DNA of 38,884 bases from an uncultured Oscillochloris sp. Lineage in GTDB: Bacteria > Chloroflexota > Chloroflexia > Chloroflexales > Chloroflexaceae. Under the pieces are notes generated by a model. It had not been told where the DNA came from and ran no database searches. It saw only the letters and a list, made by a program, of their open reading frames with translations. The position numbers and the translations under genes are program-made. The stretch spans positions 1 to 38,884 of the forward strand of contig CAISPW010000330.1 of assembly GCA_903887465.1 (NCBI GenBank), read 5' to 3'. Of the stretch, positions 28,427 through 36,860 are shown piece by piece; within the stretch, counting starts at the first letter, position 1; each line of letters opens with the position of its first letter.

Positions 28427-29140
28427 ATGACAACACGAGATCTGATCGCCCTGCTCATCTCCTTCATGTACGCGACAAGTCTCATCCTCGTCGCGGAAAT
28501 CATCCGCCGCCGCCGAGGGTACCCGCAAGAGTTCACACGTAAGATCGTCCATGTGGGCGCCGGCATGTGGGTCCTCGGCGTCCTCGGTCTCTTCGAGACC
28601 TGGTACATCGGGGTCATCCCCTTCGCCTCGTTCATCTTCATCAACTACATTGTCTGGCGCTACAAGATCCTTGATGCCGTCGACGCGCCGGACAGCACCC
28701 CCGGCACGGTCTACTTCGCCCTCTCGATCACCATCCTCTTTGGGTTCCTCTGGCGCACCGGTTCACCCAACGACCACGGCTATATCGCGGCGGCCGGCAC
28801 CATGGCCATGACCTGGGGCGACGCCCTGGCGGCAATCGTCGGGAAGACCTGGGGGCGGCATAAGTACACGGTCGGCACAAGCACCCGCTCTCTGGAGGGG
28901 TCGCTGGCCATGTTTATCGCCAGCGGAACGGCGATGCTGCTGGTACTCCAGCTCGCGCCCGGCTCCTCCCTGAGCCCGCTTGCGGCACCGCTGGGGCTGG
29001 GTGTCAGCCTGACCGCCGCGCTGATCGCCGCGCTGATCGCCACGGCTGCCGAGGCCGTCTCCCCGCACGGGATGGACAATATCAGCGTCCCGCTGATCTC
29101 CGGGCTGGCCGTCTTTGCCACCGTAATGGCCCTGGGGTAA
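28427..29140 (+). CDS. Phytol/dolichol kinase-like (CTP-dependent) membrane protein
   Basis: 237-aa membrane protein with about six or seven helices, in the dolichol kinase/VTE5/phosphatidate cytidylyltransferase family. Landmarks are FTRKIVHVGAGMWVLG, TWGDALAAIVGKTWGRHKY and TRSLEGSLAMFIASG, which carry the CTP-binding Asp/Gly residues. Likely phosphorylates an isoprenoid alcohol such as phytol or geranylgeraniol, useful in a phototroph for recycling chlorophyll tails, but this is inference from family. The ATG at 28427 lies about 35 nt after the predicted transcription start; no strong ribosome site is visible. Confidence 0.82.
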   Translation: MTTRDLIALLISFMYATSLILVAEIIRRRRGYPQEFTRKIVHVGAGMWVLGVLGLFETWYIGVIPFASFIFINYIVWRYKILDAVDAPDSTPGTVYFALSITILFGFLWRTGSPNDHGYIAAAGTMAMTWGDALAAIVGKTWGRHKYTVGTSTRSLEGSLAMFIASGTAMLLVLQLAPGSSLSPLAAPLGLGVSLTAALIAALIATAAEAVSPHGMDNISVPLISGLAVFATVMALG

Positions 29141-29251
29141 GATACGCAGGCGATGCGTTTAGTGGAGAAGCATCATCGGCGATCGAGATTCAGGCATGGA
29201 AGCCTGCCGACCTGTAGCAGTTCGGCTGCATGTCAGCTAAGGGAGGATCGG

Positions 29252-29635
29252 TTGGACAGCCTCCGCATCCCGATTCTTAAGATCGGCGATATCCTGATCG
29301 CATCGATACAGGTTGCGCTGCATGACGCCTCAGCGGTGCAGTTCAAAGACGACCTGCTGCAAAAGATCCACGACACCCGCGCCAAGGGCGTCATCATCGA
29401 TCTCACCGCGCTCGATGTGGTCGACAGCTTCATCGGCCGCCTGATCGCCGATATTGCGGCGATGGCCGGCCTGATGGGCACGCGCGTCGTGCTGACCGGT
29501 CTCCAGCCGGCGGTGGCGATCACGCTCGTGGAGCTGGGCCTTGAGCTTCCCCGCGTGCTCACCGCGCTGAACCTTGAGAAGGGTCTGACGATGATGCAGC
29601 GCCTGACTGAGGAGCGCGACGATGGGTCAGCTTAA
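29252..29635 (+). CDS. rsbS: Stressosome scaffold protein RsbS
   Basis: 127-aa single STAS-domain protein, very close to RsbS: ILIASIQVALHDASAVQFKDD, LIDLTALDVVDSFIGR and VLTGLQPAVAITLVELGLEL. RsbS builds the stressosome with RsbR proteins and holds RsbT until stress; RsbT then phosphorylates it. The start is TTG at 29252: GGGAGG lies five bases upstream, and with this start the Ser in DVVDSFIGR is residue 59, exactly the phosphorylated Ser59 of B. subtilis RsbS. A longer frame from an ATG at 29153 has no family match in its first 33 residues. It overlaps rsbT by 14 bp. Confidence 0.93.
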   Translation: MDSLRIPILKIGDILIASIQVALHDASAVQFKDDLLQKIHDTRAKGVIIDLTALDVVDSFIGRLIADIAAMAGLMGTRVVLTGLQPAVAITLVELGLELPRVLTALNLEKGLTMMQRLTEERDDGSA

Positions 29636-30023
29636 GACTGCGGTGATCCGCAGCGATCTTGACATCGTCATCGCGCGGACTATGGCCCGGGATGTGGCCA
29701 AGTCGCTCGGGTTCGGCGCAATCGACCAGGCGCGCATCGCCACGGCGGTGAGCGAGCTGGCGCGTAATATCTTCCTCTACGCCGGTACTGGCAATGTGAC
29801 GGTGCGCGAGATCGATAAGAATGCGCGCAAGGGCATCGAGATCGTCTGCGAGGATCAGGGTCCCGGCATCGCCAATATCGACCTGGTGATGCAGGACGGC
29901 TACTCGACCTCGCGCGGCATGGGCATGGGCCTGCCCGGTGCCAAGCGCCTGATGGACGAGTTTAGCATCCGCTCGACCGAGAATGTCGGCACGACGATCA
30001 CGTGTCGCAAGTGGCGCAGCTAG
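29622..30023 (+). CDS. rsbT: Serine kinase / anti-sigma-type switch protein RsbT
   Basis: 133-aa GHKL-fold kinase matching RsbT along its whole length: [31 protein letters not shown] (N box), [11 protein letters not shown] (G1 box), [17 protein letters not shown] (G2 box). It phosphorylates RsbS and RsbR-type partners and then leaves the stressosome to act on a downstream target (RsbU phosphatase in Bacillus; unknown here). The ATG at 29622 has GAGGAG seven bases upstream and lies inside rsbS, so translation is coupled. The stop TAG is part of a TAGGGGCG motif. No RsbR or RsbU gene is adjacent. Confidence 0.95.
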   Translation: MGQLKTAVIRSDLDIVIARTMARDVAKSLGFGAIDQARIATAVSELARNIFLYAGTGNVTVREIDKNARKGIEIVCEDQGPGIANIDLVMQDGYSTSRGMGMGLPGAKRLMDEFSIRSTENVGTTITCRKWRS

Positions 30024-30106
30024 GGGCGTCCGCCAGGTTCCAGGTTCTCAGATATCATCCCCCCTCGGCAGCGCCACGCGCGGCGCTGCGGCGCGCAGGA
30101 GGGAAA

Positions 30107-31138
30107 ATGTTCTCGCTCACCGACCACCCGCATCGGCGCTACAACCCGCTCAGCGATGAGTGGATCCTGGTCTCCCCACACCGCACCAAGCGACCATGGC
30201 AAGGCCAGGTCGAGGTGCCTCCCACTGACACGCGCCCCCCTCACGACCCGGAGTGCTACCTCTGCCCCGGCAACGAGCGCTCTGGCGGGCTGAGAAACCC
30301 CGACTACCAGGGCGTCTTTGTGTTTGATAACGACTTCGCCGCGCTGCTACCCGATGTCCCAGCGGGCGAGTACGTGGCCGGGCGCAGCGATGCGCCGCCC
30401 CTGCTGCGCGCCTATGCCGAGCGCGGGATCTGCCGGGTGATCTGCTTCTCGCCCCGGCACGACATGGCCCTGGCCATGCTCGATCTGCCCACGATCCGCA
30501 CGGTGGTGGACGCCTGGGCCGCGCAAACCCTTGACCTGGGCGGGCAAGCGGGGATCGGCTACGTGCAGATCTTCGAGAATCGCGGCGCGATGATGGGGGC
30601 GAGCAACCCGCATCCCCACGGCCAGATCTGGGCCACCGGCAGCCTGCCCCTGCATGTGTCGCGTGAACTGGCCACCCAGCAGGCCCACTTCGCGGCCACC
30701 GGCCGGACGCTGCTCGGCGACTACCTGGAGCTGGAGCTGCGCCTTGGCGAGCGGGTGATCTGCGCGAACGCCCAGTTTGTGGCCCTGGTGCCCTTCTGGG
30801 CGGTCTGGCCCTTCGAGACGCTGATCGTCAGTCGGCGGGCCGTGCCGGACATCCCCGCCCTCACCAAGTCCGAGCGCGCTGGCCTGGCCGACATCCTCAA
30901 GCGGATCACCACGCGCTACGACGCCCTGTTTAACGTGTCCTTCCCCTACTCGATGGGCTTCCACCAGAGTCCGCGCGACGGCGCGGCGCACCCGGAGTGG
31001 CATCTGCACGCCCATTTTTACCCGCCGCTGCTGCGCTCGGCCACGGTGCGCAAGTTTATGGTCGGCTTCGAGTTACTCGGCGAGCCGCAGCGGGATATCA
31101 CACCGGAGCAGGCGGCCGCTTGGCTCAAGGGTGGCTGA
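30107..31138 (+). CDS. galT: Galactose-1-phosphate uridylyltransferase
   Basis: 343-aa GalT of the Leloir pathway, swapping UMP between UDP-glucose and galactose-1-phosphate. Motifs: [18 protein letters not shown], zinc ligands in CYLCPGNER, active-site HPH in [10 protein letters not shown] and [13 protein letters not shown]. The ATG at 30107 is preceded by AGGAGGG. It starts 83 bp after rsbT and may share its transcript. Its last 66 bp overlap the 3' end of the convergent pabC-like gene. No galK or galE is in the window. Confidence 0.95.
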   Translation: MFSLTDHPHRRYNPLSDEWILVSPHRTKRPWQGQVEVPPTDTRPPHDPECYLCPGNERSGGLRNPDYQGVFVFDNDFAALLPDVPAGEYVAGRSDAPPLLRAYAERGICRVICFSPRHDMALAMLDLPTIRTVVDAWAAQTLDLGGQAGIGYVQIFENRGAMMGASNPHPHGQIWATGSLPLHVSRELATQQAHFAATGRTLLGDYLELELRLGERVICANAQFVALVPFWAVWPFETLIVSRRAVPDIPALTKSERAGLADILKRITTRYDALFNVSFPYSMGFHQSPRDGAAHPEWHLHAHFYPPLLRSATVRKFMVGFELLGEPQRDITPEQAAAWLKGG

Positions 31139-31771
31139 TCCGATCAGCCGCACCTCCACCTGCCCACGCACGCTATTAATGAGCCAGAGACGGGAGGCAT
31201 GTGGCAAAACCGTGCAGGGAAGGGTCTCTTCTTGAATCTCACCGCGAGCTAACAACTCGGCGCGCAATGTCCCTGCCAGCAACCCGCTGGCGTATGCCGG
31301 TGTAAGCCATCGAGCATTGAGTTCGATAACGATATTCCCAGTTGTGCATTCGGTCAGTTCGCCATGCTCGTTCCAGAGCAAGACATCGAAGACCTCAGGG
31401 TGATCCGCGCGGTGCGAATCGTAAACGGCCCGGCGGGTGGTTTTATGGGCGAGAAAGAGGTCGTCTTTCATGACGGGCGAACGCGACAGCGCCACCGGCA
31501 GCGGCGGCGCGGCCAGCGGGTGTAGCGGGCGGTGTTCCAGCCGCACGCGGCCCATACGTGAAACACACATCCGTACGCGCCAACGCCCATCGGCCAGCGT
31601 TTGGGCATAGGTGTGCAACGCAGCGGTGATGGCATCGGCAGAGACGGCAAAATGAAAATAGTTGGCCGATGCCAGAAGCCGCTGCATATGGCGATCAAGG
31701 AGAAAATAGGTTCCCGCGTCCAACAACAGAGTCTCAAGTAACTCGAAATCTTGGTGCGCTTGTGCTACCAC
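31073..31771 (-). CDS. pabC: Class IV aminotransferase / aminodeoxychorismate lyase-like
   Basis: 232-aa fold-type IV PLP enzyme. Pieces: [31 protein letters not shown] (N-terminal half), [14 protein letters not shown] (with the PLP Lys), [19 protein letters not shown] (Glu and TTGN phosphate loop) and [16 protein letters not shown]. The wording is that of the PabC half of PabB-PabC fusion proteins, which makes p-aminobenzoate for folate, but no pabB part is attached or nearby. Start GTG at 31771 has GGGAGG four to five bases upstream. Branched-chain or D-amino-acid aminotransferase activity remains possible. Confidence 0.82.
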   Translation of the reverse strand: MVAQAHQDFELLETLLLDAGTYFLLDRHMQRLLASANYFHFAVSADAITAALHTYAQTLADGRWRVRMCVSRMGRVRLEHRPLHPLAAPPLPVALSRSPVMKDDLFLAHKTTRRAVYDSHRADHPEVFDVLLWNEHGELTECTTGNIVIELNARWLTPAYASGLLAGTLRAELLARGEIQEETLPCTVLPHASRLWLINSVRGQVEVRLIGSATLEPSGRLLRCDIPLRLAE

Positions 31772-31812
31772 AGATCCTCCCTCTACGAGCGGTCAGGCTG
31801 CATTAGTCGCCC

Positions 31813-31849
31813 CGCAGCCCCCATGGCCGCTGTGGCCGTGGGGGCTGCG
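31813..31849 (-). terminator. Hairpin after the cox operon
   Basis: 16-bp stem (31813-31828 with 31834-31849, one G-T wobble), 5-nt loop, 22 bp beyond the coxM stop. No T tract follows on the minus strand, so it may be a Rho-type or processing hairpin rather than a strict intrinsic terminator. Confidence 0.5.
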
Positions 31850-31870
31850 AGGGTACCAGCCAGGGCCACG

Positions 31871-32734
31871 TCACCCACGGGCGCGGGCAATCGCCGTGGT
31901 CAGGGCACGCTTCGTATACACCTTCACCATCGCGCGGCGGTAGTCCTCACTGGCGTGGATGTCGCCGAGGATGTCCATCGTGGCACCGGATACCTTAGCG
32001 GCCTTGGCCACCGCCTCGGCCGAGCCGTCGCTGCCGAGCATGGCCTGCTCGGTGTCGCCCTGGCGGGTGGGCACCGGACCGGCCCCGGTGACCGCGACGC
32101 GGCAGGTGCTGATCTTGCCGTCGCTCAATTTGACATAAGCGGCAGCACCAACAATCGCGTAGCGGCTGGCCGGGTGCGGAAACTTCACGTAGGCCGCGCC
32201 CTCGCCTGCGCCGAGCTTGTGGCAGATCACGGCGGTGATCAGTTCGCTCGGCTCCAGGGCCGTGCTGAGCATATCGGTGAAGAAATCGCTGGCGGCGATG
32301 GTACGCTCGCCATTCGGCCCGTGGGTGCGGATCTGCGCATCGAGGGCCAGGACGACCGCCGTCGCATCGGCGGATGGGTCGGCGTGGGCCAGGGCACCGC
32401 CGAGGGTGCCACGGTTGCGCACCTGGATGTCGCCGATCTGAGCGACCGCCTCGGGCAGCACGCCGCAGACGCCCTTCAGGCCGACGTGGTGTTCAATCGT
32501 GTGCCAGGTGGTCAGCGCGCCGATGTTGATCTGGCCGTTGATCACCACGCCGCGCAGTTCGGCGATCTTGTTGATATCAATCAGCACGCCGGGTGCGGCT
32601 AGGCGCAGCTTCATCGCCGGGAGCAGCGAGTGGCCGCCGGCCAGAACCTTCGCCTCGTCGCCGTACTGCGTCAGCAGGCCGATTGCCTCGGCCACGCTAG
32701 TCGGGGCAAAATACGCGAATATACTCGGGATCAT
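31871..32734 (-). CDS. coxM: CO dehydrogenase-type FAD subunit (CoxM)
   Basis: 287-aa FAD-binding medium subunit of a molybdenum hydroxylase. FAD motifs: VLAGGHSLLPAMKLRLA (AGGHS) and RNRGTLGGALAHADPSAD (TxGG), then FFTDML and the C-terminal domain. It passes electrons from the 2Fe-2S subunit to quinone or another acceptor. It starts 100 bp after coxL, a gap filled by a palindrome. The order here is G-S-L-M, rather than the M-S-L of classical cox operons. Confidence 0.92.
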   Translation of the reverse strand: MIPSIFAYFAPTSVAEAIGLLTQYGDEAKVLAGGHSLLPAMKLRLAAPGVLIDINKIAELRGVVINGQINIGALTTWHTIEHHVGLKGVCGVLPEAVAQIGDIQVRNRGTLGGALAHADPSADATAVVLALDAQIRTHGPNGERTIAASDFFTDMLSTALEPSELITAVICHKLGAGEGAAYVKFPHPASRYAIVGAAAYVKLSDGKISTCRVAVTGAGPVPTRQGDTEQAMLGSDGSAEAVAKAAKVSGATMDILGDIHASEDYRRAMVKVYTKRALTTAIARARG

Positions 32735-32767
32735 AGATACTCCTGATTAACATACGTGGGGGACATT

Positions 32768-32838
32768 GTAGGAGCAAAGCATCGGCCCCGGCATAGATTT
32801 GGTATCCGCAAACATATGGGCCGATGCTTCGCCCCTAC
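32768..32838. repeat. Palindromic GTAGGGGC element between coxL and coxM
   Basis: Arms of 21 bp (32768-32788 and 32818-32838) pair with two mismatches; the outer end reads GTAGGGGCGAAGCATCGG on the minus strand. Same family as 203-277, with changed bases that still pair (CATCGGCCC against GGGCCGATG). Its end supplies the coxL stop codon. Confidence 0.82.
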
Positions 32839-35204
32839 GCCCCGTGGATGGCCTTCCAGACCCGCTCGGGAGTCGCCGGCATCTGCATGTGCTTGACGCC
32901 GAAGGGCGCAAGCGCGTCAATCACCGCGTTCATCACGCACTGTGCCGAGGCGATTGTGCCCGCCTCGCCCGCGCCCTTCACGCCCAGCGGGTTCACCGGG
33001 CTCGGCGTGACGGTGTGGGCGGTCTCGATGTGCGGGGCCATCTCGGCGGTCGGGATGGCGTAGTCCATCAGGGTGCCGCTGAGCAACTGGCCATCTTCAT
33101 CGTAGACCGCCCGCTCGTAGAGCGCCTGGGCCAGCCCCTGCACGATGCCGCCGTGGATCTGGCCCTGGACAATCAACGGGTTGATCTGGTTGCCGCAGTC
33201 GTCCACCGCGATGTAGCGCTTCAGGGCGATCCTGCCGGTCTCGATGTCCACCTCAACGATTGAGATATGCGTGCCAAAGGGGAAGGTGCAGTTCGGCGGA
33301 TCGTAATAGCTGGTCTCGTCGAGGAATGGCTCCATCCCGGCGGGCAGGCTGTAGGCCAAGCTCGCCTGGAGGGCGATCTCGCCAATCGTCTTCGCCTTGT
33401 CGGGCGACCCCTTGACATACGCCTTGCCGTCCTCAAACACGATGTCGGCCTCGTTGGCCTCCAGCATATGCGCGGCCAGCTTCTTGGCCTTCTCTTTAAT
33501 CTTGTCCAGGCTCTTCTTGATCGCGGTGCCCCCCACGGTCAGCGAGCGCGACCCGTAGGTGCCGTAGCCGAAGGGCGTCCCCTGAGTGTCACCCCACTGG
33601 ATCTCAACATCGTCGTAGGGCACGCCCAGTTCGTCGGCGACCACCTGGGCGAAGGTCGTCTCGAGTCCCTGGCCGTGCGGCAGCGAGCCAGTGGTCACCG
33701 CAACCTTGCCGGTGAGGTGGACGCGCACGTTGGCGCTCTCGAACAGACCCGCGCCCCAGCCCTCGCCGGCCAGGCCAACCCAGGCGCTGGGTGCGACGCC
33801 GCAGACCTCGACGTAGGAGCTGATCCCCAGGCCGAGGTACGTGCCATTCTGGCGGGCCTCGGCCTGGGCCGTGCGGAAGTCGGCGTAGCCAGCCATCGCC
33901 AGAGCCTTATCCAAGGCAGGCTCGTAATTCCCGCTATCGTAGGGCAGCATACCCAGGCCATTGTCGTAGGGGAAATCCTCGGGCTGGATGAAGTTCTTGC
34001 GCCGCACCTCAGCGGGATCCATGCCGATCTCGCCCGCGTAGCGGTCGATCATGCGTTCGATCAGATAGCTCGCCTCGGGGCGACCCGCGCCACGGTAGGC
34101 ATCCACCATCGCCGTGTTGGTGTAGACGCCGGTGACGTGGCAATAGGCCGCCGGGATCTTATACACGCCGCTGAGGATGCGGCCATAGAGCGTGGTCGGA
34201 ATGCCGGGAGCAATCGTACTCAGGTAGCCGCCCAGGTTGGCGTAGGTCTTCACGCGCAGGCCGGTGATCCTGCCGTCCTTGGTGCCCGCGAGCTCGGCGT
34301 CGGTGATATGATCGCGCCCGTGGGTGGACGCCTTATAGTTCTCGGAGCGATCTTCGACGAACTTCACCGGACGCCCGAGCTTACGTGCGGCCCACATGGT
34401 AAAGGCCATGTCGTTGTAGCAGAAGATCTTCTGGCCGAAGCCGCCGCCGACGTTGGGCGAGATACAGCGCAGTTTAGTCTCGGGGATACCGAAGACAAAG
34501 GCCGTGAGCAACAGGCGCATCACGTGCGGAGCCTGCGACGTCATCCAGACTGTAAACTCGCCGGTGGCCTCGTCGTAGCGCGTGATCGCGCCACGGGTCT
34601 CCATCGGGGTGGGGATGAGGCGTTGGTTGATGATCGGCTCGGCCACCGTCACCTCGGCGCTGGCGAAGGCCGCGTCGGCCTTGGCCTTATCGCCGCAGTC
34701 CCACTCCATCACGATGTTCTGTGGCGCGTTCTCGTGCAGCTGGGGCGCGCCGGGTTCCGTAGCCTTCTTGGCATCAACCACCACCGGCAGCGCATCGTAC
34801 TCGACCTCAACCAGATCAGCCGCATCGCGGGCGATATAGCGATCCTCGGCGAGTACCATCGCCACCGCCTCGCCCACGTGGCGCACGGTGCCGACGGCCA
34901 GGGCGCGCGGGGTATTGACATTATTCTTCACCCGGCCAGCCGCCCAGGCGCAGGGCAGCGGGTTGATATCCAGCATATCTGCGCCGGTAAACACCGCCAC
35001 CACGCCGGGCATGGCCAGCGCCGCACGCGCATCAATGCTCGTGATCGTCGCGTGGGCGTAGGGGCTGCGCACCAGGGCGACGTGCAGCATCCCGGCAAGC
35101 TTGATATCGTCGATATAGCTGCCCTTGCCGGTGATCAGCTTGGGATCCTCGCGACGCTTGATCGAACGCCCGACGATTCGCTCCTTGATCTCTGTCGTCA
35201 TCAT
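32835..35204 (-). CDS. coxL: Molybdenum hydroxylase large subunit, form II CoxL
   Basis: 789-aa molybdopterin-cytosine-dinucleotide-binding subunit of the CO dehydrogenase/aldehyde oxidase family. Motifs: GRSIKRREDPKLITGKG, VGGGFGQK, AYRGAGRPEASY (about 368), PHGQGLETTFAQVVADELG, and GVKGAGEAGT with the general-base Glu. The active-site loop is AYRGAGR, the form II signature, not the AYxCSFR of proven CO dehydrogenases. The substrate is therefore uncertain and may be an aldehyde or aromatic compound. Start: first of two ATGs (35204), with GGAG four bases upstream. Stop TAG is in the palindromic element. Confidence 0.92.
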   Translation of the reverse strand: MMTTEIKERIVGRSIKRREDPKLITGKGSYIDDIKLAGMLHVALVRSPYAHATITSIDARAALAMPGVVAVFTGADMLDINPLPCAWAAGRVKNNVNTPRALAVGTVRHVGEAVAMVLAEDRYIARDAADLVEVEYDALPVVVDAKKATEPGAPQLHENAPQNIVMEWDCGDKAKADAAFASAEVTVAEPIINQRLIPTPMETRGAITRYDEATGEFTVWMTSQAPHVMRLLLTAFVFGIPETKLRCISPNVGGGFGQKIFCYNDMAFTMWAARKLGRPVKFVEDRSENYKASTHGRDHITDAELAGTKDGRITGLRVKTYANLGGYLSTIAPGIPTTLYGRILSGVYKIPAAYCHVTGVYTNTAMVDAYRGAGRPEASYLIERMIDRYAGEIGMDPAEVRRKNFIQPEDFPYDNGLGMLPYDSGNYEPALDKALAMAGYADFRTAQAEARQNGTYLGLGISSYVEVCGVAPSAWVGLAGEGWGAGLFESANVRVHLTGKVAVTTGSLPHGQGLETTFAQVVADELGVPYDDVEIQWGDTQGTPFGYGTYGSRSLTVGGTAIKKSLDKIKEKAKKLAAHMLEANEADIVFEDGKAYVKGSPDKAKTIGEIALQASLAYSLPAGMEPFLDETSYYDPPNCTFPFGTHISIVEVDIETGRIALKRYIAVDDCGNQINPLIVQGQIHGGIVQGLAQALYERAVYDEDGQLLSGTLMDYAIPTAEMAPHIETAHTVTPSPVNPLGVKGAGEAGTIASAQCVMNAVIDALAPFGVKHMQMPATPERVWKAIHGA

Positions 35205-35220
35205 TGACTCCGTTATGCTG

Positions 35221-35340
35221 GGGCGCAGCAGACGCGCAGACTGCGCGCCCCTGCGGGAGTGCCGTCGGCACCTCTGTTGCGCCTGTGCGATAGGATAGGA
35301 TAGGTAGGTGGATGGCGCAGTCGGCACGTCTGCTGCGCCC
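35221..35340. repeat. Palindrome in the coxS-coxL spacer
   Basis: Inverted repeat GGGCGCAGCAGACG (35221-35234) with its complement at 35327-35340, plus inner ACTGCGC (35240-35246) with GCGCAGT (35315-35321). Between them are CGGAGTGCCGTCGGCAC-type words and three copies of GATAG. The spacer is otherwise non-coding. Confidence 0.75.
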
Positions 35341-35359
35341 GTATGACGGTCTCGCGTGC

Positions 35360-35839
35360 CTAGCTGACGCTGGCGGCGCTCATCTTATCGGCGGCGTAGC
35401 GCACGGCCTTGACGATATTCTCGTAGCCGGTGCAGCGGCAGAGGTTGCCCTCAAGGCCGTGGCGGATCTCATCATCGCTGGGGTTGGGGTTGTTCTTCAA
35501 CAGGTCGGCGGCAGCCATGATCATGCCCGGCGTGCAGTAGCCGCACTGTAGACCGTGCTTCTCCCAAAAACCCTCCTGGAGCGGGTGGAGCGTGGCCCCA
35601 TCGGCGAGACCCTCAATGGTCGTGACCTGCGCGCCGTCGGCCTGAACGGCGAGGGTGGTACACGACTTCACGCTGACCCCGTTGATGTGGACAACGCATG
35701 CGCCGCACTGGCTGGTATCGCAACCGATGTGGGTACCGGTGAGGTTGAGTTGCTCGCGCAGGAAATGTACGAGCAGGGTGCGGGGTTCGACGTCGTGGGT
35801 GTACTGCTTGCCGTTCACGGTGACTGAGATGGTCGTCAC
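35360..35839 (-). CDS. coxS: Molybdenum hydroxylase 2Fe-2S subunit (CoxS)
   Basis: 159-aa small subunit with two [2Fe-2S] clusters: plant-type [22 protein letters not shown] (C-x4-C-x2-C-x11-C) and the helical cluster QCGYCTPG with NLCRCTGY. It carries electrons from CoxL to CoxM. Start is GTG at 35839 with AAGGAGG nine bases upstream. It lies 30 bp after coxG and 155 bp before coxL. Confidence 0.95.
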   Translation of the reverse strand: MTTISVTVNGKQYTHDVEPRTLLVHFLREQLNLTGTHIGCDTSQCGACVVHINGVSVKSCTTLAVQADGAQVTTIEGLADGATLHPLQEGFWEKHGLQCGYCTPGMIMAAADLLKNNPNPSDDEIRHGLEGNLCRCTGYENIVKAVRYAADKMSAASVS

Positions 35840-35869
35840 GGGTTCAACCTCCTTGTTGCCAGGGGCGAG

Positions 35870-36568
35870 TTATTTCCAGCGTCCGAGAATATAGCCGATC
35901 AGGAAGGCGACGACCACCCAGGGCAGCCATGGCTGCTGCGTGAAGAAATCTTCGATTGCGCCACGGACGACCGCAGCCTCGCTGAGTTGCTCGTGGGCGG
36001 GGACGACGATCTTGCGGCGCTCGATGCTGGGGGCCGGGGGCGGCGCGGGGGCGGCCACGGCGGTGGGAACTGGGGCGGGGATGGGGACGGCGAGACTCTC
36101 CGGCACCGTGTCGGCCACACCGCCGCTGCGGCGATCCGCGATCAGCGCCGCCAGTGCCTTCAGGCTCTGGTTGATCAGCGTCTTCGCCGCGCCATCGATC
36201 AGGCGCTGGCCCACGCTGGCGATGGTACCGCCGATATGGGCCTCGCCACCGTAGTCGAGGATCGTAGAATCTCCCTCGGCACGCAGCTTGATGACCCCAT
36301 TGCCTTTCAGAAAGCCGGTGCTGCCCTTGCCGTCGACGTGGATCTCGTAGGACTCAGGGGCGACGAGGTTGTCGATCTTCACGCGGCCGTGGTAGACGCC
36401 GCGCACCGCCTGGAGGCCGACCTTCAAGGTGGTCTCGAACTCGTTCTCGCCGACCTGATCGAGGTGCTGACAGCCCGGAATGGCCCGCGCCAGCACCTCG
36501 GGGTCGTTAATCGCCGACCAGACCTCCTCACGGGTGGCCTCGAAGGTATAGTTTCCCGCGATCCTCAC
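35870..36568 (-). CDS. coxG: CoxG-like SRPBCC protein with C-terminal membrane helix
   Basis: 232-aa protein: an SRPBCC/CoxG domain (1-150; GNYTFEATREEVWSAINDPEVLARAIPGC), a Pro/Ala-rich linker (about 155-185) and a C-terminal helix (WVVVAFLIGYILGRW). In Oligotropha CoxG helps to anchor the enzyme to the membrane; the tail here fits that role. Start GTG at 36568 with AAGGAGC six bases upstream. First gene of the coxG-S-L-M operon. Confidence 0.9.
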   Translation of the reverse strand: MRIAGNYTFEATREEVWSAINDPEVLARAIPGCQHLDQVGENEFETTLKVGLQAVRGVYHGRVKIDNLVAPESYEIHVDGKGSTGFLKGNGVIKLRAEGDSTILDYGGEAHIGGTIASVGQRLIDGAAKTLINQSLKALAALIADRRSGGVADTVPESLAVPIPAPVPTAVAAPAPPPAPSIERRKIVVPAHEQLSEAAVVRGAIEDFFTQQPWLPWVVVAFLIGYILGRWK

Positions 36569-36808
36569 GGATGCTCCTTATAATCAGCAGCGATCACACA
36601 TGCAGGGCGTGGCGAATGCGAGGGGAACAGCGAACCATACGCGGGGGGCAAGCGGGGGGATGCGCAGGCTGTGGCACGCTGAACTACAGCGTCACAAATC
36701 GCAGGCATCGTCGCCGGCAACCCGACGCAGCAAACATCCCATGCGAGGATGCCCGCTAGCGCCGTGCGAATTGATACATCGACAGATATGATATTAATGC
36801 TTTTGGCT
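36569..36808 (-). other. Long leader of the cox operon
   Basis: About 240 nt between the predicted promoter and the coxG start. On the minus strand it has several possible stems, for example GACGCTG...CAGCGTG (near 36671-36692) and GGCATCCTCGCATGGGATG. No family riboswitch was recognised, including a Moco motif, and no small gene with a ribosome site is convincing. Confidence 0.4.
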
Positions 36809-36814
36809 GCAACT

Positions 36815-36843
36815 ATCGTACCCGAAGCCCATCCGCTTGTCAA
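36815..36843 (-). promoter_or_regulatory. Promoter of the cox operon
   Basis: Minus-strand TTGACA (36843-36838), 17-bp spacer, TACGAT (36820-36815). The mobile element copy ends 18 bp upstream of the -35 box. Confidence 0.7.
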
Positions 36844-36860
36844 GATAGCTACAATAGCGC

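Noticed and set aside
32835-35204. Calling the enzyme a proven (form I) CO dehydrogenase
   Set aside because: The loop is AYRGAGR, not AYxCSFR, so only family membership is claimed.
33267-35207. Long plus-strand open frame opposite coxL
   Set aside because: Antisense shadow; no domain or ribosome site, while coxL is unambiguous.
36569-36808. Moco riboswitch in the cox leader
   Set aside because: I could not match the conserved blocks of the motif by eye; only a structured leader is reported.
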